This document shows, in pieces, positions 59,001 through 64,000 of a stretch of DNA of 64,000 nucleotides. How positions within the stretch are numbered: position 1 is the stretch's first letter; every line of letters starts with the position of its first letter. Under the pieces are notes generated by a model that ran no database searches, was not told where the DNA came from, and worked only from the letters and a program-made list of their open reading frames with translations. The stretch comes from Hirudo medicinalis. Taxonomy: Eukaryota > Annelida > Clitellata > Hirudinida > Hirudinidae. The translations under genes were made by a program, and so were the position numbers. The DNA is taken from NCBI GenBank assembly GCA_011800805.1, contig MPNW01000220.1, positions 213,990 to 277,989 of the forward strand. Reading direction: 5' to 3'.

Positions 59001-62000
59001 CCTTTCGCACGCCGGCATCACGTCTCTGAGAGTTTCCGATTCGGACAAAAACGTTCATTACCACGGACACGAGTACGACGAGTACAACCAGGAAGAGGGG
59101 AGGTTCGGATTTAGTTCTTTCGTGATGTAATGCAGTCGTAGTTATATCCATTTCCATAAGGATGACCCTTGATTGGTTTTGCAAGCTTCGAGATGCAATA
59201 AGTTAAATTTAAAATCAAAGTAAAATATTTGAATGGAATTACATTAGTTTAAAACAATGTTAAATCGATAATAAATTGCTCAGAGGAACTAGACATCACA
59301 ATTTGGCCCACCTGCCAAAGTCTCAGCAGCTGCTCGTACTAGTCTGTAGGAACCTGGTGAGTCATGATGATCATTGAATGAATGAAGTTTGTGAAATGGG
59401 TTTCAAGAGCTGAACTGACAATATGCCAGTTGATGCAAGTTTATACAAGTTTATGAAAGTCATTAAAATGTATTTTTAGCTTATCTTATCTTAATGCTCG
59501 AAAAAGCAGTTTTCCTTATCTGTAAATATTATTGCGACAACGTTGCACTCGCTCAGATAATCTGGCTGCTTAACGACGAGATAGTCTCCTCGCTGAGATC
59601 GGTGTTTCCCGTGACCGAGGGGACTCTGGACAGGGTCACCAACCACATCAGGGTGTCGCAAAGCAAGCACAAGATGTGTCAGTACTCGGAGGTCGTTCTG
59701 CAGTTCGTCTTCGGACCAGAGAAGAGCCTTTCTCTCTTTATAGAGGTGCGAACAATCTCCTAAGATTGGTAGTCCAAACCATCTTATTTATGCAACGGAC
59801 TTTGATCAAATAATCAAATAAATGGTTGCACTGTCCTCATGTTTATTGTAATCATAATTGCCATTTTCAAATGATTATCTAACTTCTCAAATGAATCGAT
59901 CCCACTAATTTCTACACTTTCAGCAATTTGAGAAAATGAAATTGGATCAGGCAGATAAACTGAAGCCAGAAAAATTCCAACTGATCAAGTCGGGCGGCTA
60001 CTACTACCTCTGCAAGCCCTACGTGTCCGAGATGCCTTTGGACAACCTCCGGGATTTCACCAACGCCCTGCAAGACATCCATAATGCCAAGCAACAGAGC
60101 CTCTCTCAGAACAGGAGTTCATCCCTGGAATCGACCGGCCTCCAGAAATCCGAGACGATGGACGGACGGCCGGTCGAGGATGAATGCTTGCAGGAACACT
60201 CTTTCTCTTACATTCCCGTTGCTGCAGCTGAGCAAAGGTCCACCGATGTATCTGACGTTGCTTCATCGGCCGACCCGACGACAAAGAAACAAAACGACGA
60301 GGGCGCCCCGTTAAATGCAGAAACCTCTGCGACGGGCTCCGATCCCAACGTCCAGATAATGCTCTCTGGTATGAGTCCAAAGAAGGACCACCACTTGACA
60401 AAGATGGCCAACATTGGAGGCATTGGTGATGATGAAGAAGAAGATCCTAGGAAAAGTCAGCTGGCAAAGGACTGGATCGAATCCAAGAGGACCAAGCTTT
60501 TTTTCCTCAGCAATCAGAGGGCATCCGCCCCCGGAATCGGCGGAGGCCCCGAATCTCGACGCATGTCGTGCTCCACGATGAGTACGAACCAGCCCAATAA
60601 GTCGTGTGTGTCTTCTTCACAGACCATAAGCATGTATGCCGACGACAGTCCTGCCACACCTCCCACTTTGACGTCTCAAGCTTTTGTTGCTGTTTCGAGT
60701 AGTGGCGATCGCTACATCAAGAAGATTGAGGGTTTTTCGCTCAATGCGGGGGATATGAAACGCGTCAGACCGATCAGTGGGCCACCCGGTTTGGACGGGG
60801 GCATGGCCGGCATCGGGCCCACATCCCTGCTACCTGCAAAACTTAAGGAAAGAGAGGAAGAATTTGGGGAGGACGAAGCTTGCACTTCTGCAGTTTGTAC
60901 TTCTTTGGCAGCCTGCACCTCAAGTACCAAGGTTCACATGATCAAGAGAGCTCAGAGCTCGACCAGTTTTGATAAGACTTATCCTTCTCCGAGCGGAACA
61001 TCGGGGAAAACTGCATCACATCAGACCGGGGGTCAGCAACCCCATCGGTCGAGGCACACCTCGGGTAGGGATACCCCGATCTCTGCTGTGGACACCAGCA
61101 GTATTACCACAGGTTTGAGGGATAATTGATTTATTCTGATTAATTCAGATATTATTCGTGGATCGCAACGTCATTCTAAAGTGGGCTGAGTTTTGAACTC
61201 AATAAAATCGTCTGAGACTATTGATGTATTTTTGGAAAGAGTTTGTGAACTTTGGCTATCCTATGCCCATTACACTACTGATATTATTATATTATGATGG
61301 TCATAATTATAATATAACAGTTATGATTACACCACTAAACTACTGCAATCATCAGAAATTAAAATCCATGCAACAGGTGGATATGATGCAGACTGGAGTG
61401 AGATTGATGACGAAGGGAACTTGATGTCCGTGGATAACATCAACAGTTCAACCGTCCGCAGACGTCTCCTCGTGCCAAACTTCTGGCAGATACTCAGAGT
61501 CCTTGAGGATAGAGTCCTTGTCTTTTTCCACTGCAGGTTAATGGCTGGGCACTGGAATAGTGGTGATGAATCTCTACCATAATAATGATGTCTCTTGTGT
61601 GTGTGTGGTCACCGTTAGTGGTCACGTAATAGTGGCTGGCAAGGTGACAAGTCCTTGATGACTAATGATGTAAATAATAATGCCATAACGTTCAACATCA
61701 TATCATCATCATCCGACATCATATCCTTATTACCCGACGTGGTATCCTTATCATTCGGCATGATATCCTCATCATTCGCATCCTTATCGTTCATTCTATC
61801 AGAGAGGTCAAGTCAGCAAGCATTGGTGTGAAATGTGACTCTGTCAACAGGGAGGTCGTGAACAACGTCAACAAAATCTGCCACCTCATCAACCAGGTTG
61901 ACGTTGGCACTCTTTTCAGTGGCGATTGGGATCTACTGTTTTATACATCTTTAGAAATTTTTTTTCTTTCTAGAAACTTCTCCTCAAGGACTTGTGGGAG

Positions 62001-63284
62001 AAAAAGTTCTGCAATCCGTTGTTGATTGCGGAGGCGGACGAGGATGTCAAGTGGTCCAAGGATTCTAAGAACGCCGACGATCACCAAGGAAACAGTAAAA
62101 AGAAGGTTCCCTTCATGAGACACGGTGAGTGAATGGCAATTGGATGCTCGAATAATCGCTGCAGTATCTCGACAGTGCCATCCGTAGGTTCAGATATCCG
62201 AGCGTCATGATGTTGTCATCATCGCCGTAACAACCACCATCATTATCGCCACTACCAGAATGCCTGTCAGACTCGGACGACGAGTTCACAGCTCACGGCC
62301 ATTACTTGGCCGCCTCTACTCAATTCAGTTCGGGTCACTTCAAGTGCAGTGAACAGTTCACCAAGGTCTTCACCATCCATCCACGTCAGAAGGGAACTTC
62401 TAAGGCTTCAACTTCGAGTGCAGGTGATGATGATGATGTCGATGACGATGATGATGATTGTGATACTGAGATGGCAACAATAAAAAACCTATGTGATGTT
62501 CTTAACGTCTGCAATGTTACAATGTCTTGGTGTGAATGTTGGCCAAGTGACGGCCAAAAGCCAACCATGTGATGGTGACCTCGTTTTGGTATACGACCCC
62601 ATCCCTATCCTTAACTATGACCCTAACCACAGAGAACTGGCAAAATTGGCTCTCTATGAGTTGAATTGTGTCCATCACTCAAAGTACTTCTCAAAGTGTC
62701 TGTTGGTGTTTATGGATGAACACGAGCACATGTTGTCGAGGTGTTATGGCGTTATGGTGATAGCGTAATTGTTCATATATTTTATACTCGTGTCATGAAT
62801 TGTGACGATGAATTTGACAAAATACGAAGACAAAAAGATGACAAAAATAAAATGAGCGGCCATTTTCTCTCCTACCAGCAATGACGACGTTGAGAGCCAA
62901 GCTCTCCCTATTTGCAGTCTCGAATCGGTTGAACACCTACGTCCTCATGGACTCCACACAAGCTATCTTCTACGCTTGGTGATCTAATTTTGTTGATTTT
63001 GTTGATGTCGTTGTTCTTGTTGATTTGATGATGTTGATTTTGCTAACAAACCGATATGTATTTCATCTTACTTGTATTGTTTCTATAACGTTTTACTGGG
63101 CAAAAATACGAGCATATTGTTGTTGTTGTTGTTGCTGCTGTTGTGAGGATGTTGAAGGACTTTTTTGATAACTCAATTTTACTTTTATTGAGCAGCCTAT
63201 CAGAAACAACTTACGATTCTTTGAAGACTTTGCACCAACCATTGACGAAGGTGCTTGCTGAAGGAGAAGACATCAAATTGCAAG
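46786..63284 (+). CDS. SZT2: SZT2, KICSTOR complex scaffold, 3'-partial
   Basis: Forty-three exons (coordinates in the four block entries) give about 2,847 residues; human SZT2 has about 3,430, so the last fifth lies beyond the window. Alignment with human from memory is clear along the length, e.g. VYVLTKKGCPSKNAQISWYF at the N-terminus, GIVILTDG, LLYHQRWVWSL, VPFPFDP, FLHLTLSIRSGDKF and LQFVFGPEKSLS. SZT2 holds together KICSTOR, which places GATOR1 on lysosomes and thereby restrains mTORC1 when amino acids are low. Weak points: residues about 23-50 of exon 1 are unusually hydrophobic and might be a retained intron; exon 4 is a putative 24-nt microexon; exon 33 contains a frame break. No stop or poly(A) signal is reached. 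Confidence 0.93.
47649..47935. repeat. CTG run followed by AT-only tract, SZT2 intron 3
   Basis: About 16 CTG/CTA triplets (47649-47698) lead into about 230 bp composed almost only of A and T. It lies between exon 3 and the doubtful exon 4. Confidence 0.85.
50093..54772 (+). other. SZT2: SZT2 exon block 2 (exons 12-24)
   Basis: Exons 50093-50274, 50491-50587, 50864-51004, 51139-51300, 51403-51651, 51895-52081, 52458-52756, 53068-53124, 53194-53358, 53491-53563, 53718-54068, 54200-54303, 54567-54772. Landmarks are SCRIKEGYLLRSITI, NWQKWFDVHTVEVLLEHDEP, SYYVLKVESRTCHMVVHVGF, DKIQIIYDKVPQDF, GFHFIGCSQGIIRM, CIVQFIIFSP, CWVEPQSG and DHVPFPFDPIALTMKCQQ. The exon-17 acceptor (AAATAAG) has a poor pyrimidine tract but is the only one keeping phase. 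The exon-21 donor GTGATG was chosen over read-through to an in-frame stop. Confidence 0.88.
52878..53040. repeat. 81-bp tandem duplication in SZT2 intron 18
   Basis: Two copies, 52878-52958 and 52959-53040, differ by one substitution (CCGAGG/CCAAGG) and one inserted C. The near-identity indicates a recent event. Confidence 0.95.
54821..54892. repeat. 24-bp tandem repeat, three copies, SZT2 intron 24
   Basis: Units 54821-54844, 54845-54868 and 54869-54892 (beginning AGTAGCAATGTACCACAGTA) differ at one to three positions each. Confidence 0.9.
54985..55480. repeat. TA tracts and TATTG-type degenerate repeat, SZT2 intron 24
   Basis: TA-rich runs (54985-55045, 55110-55126) are followed at about 55210-55480 by a long degenerate array of TATTG/CATTG pentamers. 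Intron 24 ends with about ten CAT triplets (55537-55566) next to the acceptor. Confidence 0.85.
55571..61112 (+). other. SZT2: SZT2 exon block 3 (exons 25-36)
   Basis: Exons 55571-55988, 56133-56463, 56557-56832, 56976-57195, 57284-57545, 57632-57821, 57914-57971, 58072-58497, 58668-59126 (frame break inside), 59284-59356, 59557-59745, 59924-61112. Landmarks are AQWKCYLRLM, NLIITLVPATYDDVLKLNQ, GPVLPVYVYNCS, YLRCFVSAMYESLRSGQNVS, QPIEIDITEFL, HPLFLHLTLS, FKVTLDILCLSLSV, IIWLLNDEIVSSLRSVFP and GGYYYLCKPYVSEMPLDN. The exon at 59924 (1.2 kb) encodes a Ser-rich, probably disordered segment. Confidence 0.88.
61377..63284 (+). other. SZT2: SZT2 exon block 4 (exons 37-43)
   Basis: Exons 61377-61536, 61803-61896, 61974-62124, 62259-62423, 62635-62742, 62879-62978, 63193-63284. 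Landmarks are LLVPNFWQILRVLEDRVLVF, KICHLINQKLLLKDLWEKKF, AKLALYELNCVHHSKYFSKC, LVFMDEHEHML, NTYVLMDSTQAIFYAC and SLKTLHQPLTKVLAEGEDIK. The acceptor at 62634 (ACCACAGAG) and donor at 62743 (GTTATG) were chosen for phase, and other nearby choices break the frame. Exon 43 ends in phase 1 before GTTGTT; the next exon is outside the window. Confidence 0.82.
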
Positions 63285-64000
63285 GTTGTTATTCATCATC
63301 ATTATCATCATCATTATCATTATTATTATTATCATCATCATTTTCATTATTATTATTATTATTATTATTATTACAATTATTATTGTTTTTGTTATTATTA
63401 TTATTACCATTATAATAATATTATTATTACCATTACCATTACCAGCGATGTGGTTCTTTTTCTTCTGTGAGCCCTCCATATCTTGTAGCTCTGATTGAGA
63501 ACAGAAGTTACAATGTTCATTTTCAGTCCTGTGCTTCTCATTACACTCTCTAATTGTTCCATCAGTCTTTTCATTCCAATGTCCGTCGTTGACATTAGAA
63601 CCAGATCGTCGGCGAATGCAATGTAATTGCACTTGGTCGTCTTTCTTCTGCCAGCCATTATTATTAATAATGAATTATTATTATTACTATTATTGTTATT
63701 ATTATTATTTTATTCCAAGTCAAACTCGGCTGTATTGCAGCTGGATAAAATGATTGCCAAGTCTCATCCTCAGACAATACAAAAAAACAAAACATAAGAC
63801 AAAAAACAAGAAAAAAAAAACAAAAAGCAAAAGACAACAATAAATGGACACAAATGAATTGTCTTAATTACGAACCGAGTCCAAACTTAAATCGAATGAA
63901 CACAAACAAAAACGTTTGTCCTTTCGATGTCAGTTCTTCAATCAATCAACCAAGTACTTTCCTTAGAATATGTGCATTCAATTGCACAATTCAATCCCAT
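63285..64000. other. SZT2 intron 43, part
   Basis: Contains an ATT/ATC trinucleotide array (about 63292-63432), a fragment of reverse transcriptase on the minus strand (63520-63658), a second ATT array (about 63660-63712) and an A-rich stretch near 63780-63840. No SZT2 exon was recognised here. Confidence 0.65.
63520..63658 (-). mobile_element. Truncated non-LTR retrotransposon, reverse-transcriptase palm fragment
   Basis: On the minus strand an open frame reads YIAFADDLVLMSTTDIGMKR and then about 14 residues to TGLKMN. FADD is the catalytic palm motif (Y/F-A-D-D) of reverse transcriptases, and the AFADDLVL..GLxxN spacing is typical of LINE-type elements such as the R2/RTE/CR1 groups. The match stops right after GLKMN, and no fingers, thumb or endonuclease is visible on either side, where ATT repeats flank it. 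It is a dead insertion inside SZT2 intron 43 in antisense orientation. Confidence 0.75.

Overview
This is intron-rich animal (metazoan) genomic DNA. Genes are split into short exons with GT..AG introns of roughly 56 nt to 2.1 kb. Recognisable proteins are MARK/Par-1 kinase, TRAP-delta, the metazoan-type bifunctional capping enzyme, VPS29, PHF12, BCKDH E1-alpha and SZT2. DNA is AT-rich outside exons, with very many CAT/GAT trinucleotide runs. An invertebrate bilaterian, perhaps a lophotrochozoan, is my inference; the sequence does not fix the phylum. One N is present at 1926. All gene models were spliced by eye using reading-frame continuity and remembered family homology; no search was run.

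Layout. 1-8298 (+): 3' part of a MARK/Par-1 kinase, entering the window inside the kinase C-lobe. 8299-13298: 5 kb with no gene I can support, rich in simple repeats. 13299-23589 (+): a secreted protein of about 1,948 residues with seven vWA and four EGF modules, which I cannot match to a named family. 24464-25750 (+): SSR4. 26460-28901 (-): RNGTT. 29741-31001 (+): a short C7orf57-like gene behind a TATA box and an RFX X-box-like site. 32451-33508 (-): VPS29. 34191-41784 (+): PHF12. 42895-45961 (-): BCKDHA. 46786-63284 (+): SZT2, 43 exons seen, running off the right edge.

The middle of the window is compact. Three head-to-head pairs (RNGTT/C7orf57-like, VPS29/PHF12, BCKDHA/SZT2) have start codons 0.7-0.8 kb apart, so shared promoter regions are likely. 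SSR4/RNGTT and PHF12/BCKDHA are convergent. The genes are mostly unrelated housekeeping functions: mRNA capping, ER translocation, retromer, Sin3-linked chromatin repression, branched-chain amino acid catabolism and amino-acid control of mTORC1. BCKDHA beside SZT2 is a leucine-breakdown gene next to a nutrient-sensing gene, but I would not infer co-function from one window.

Most worth a second look: the seven-vWA protein, in which only two vWA domains keep a complete metal-ion site; the TATA plus X-box promoter of the C7orf57-like gene; a 19-nt perfect complement joining the two ends of a repeat-filled MARK intron; a reading-frame break in SZT2 exon 33; an excess of TGACGTCA sites; and two remnants of non-LTR reverse transcriptase.
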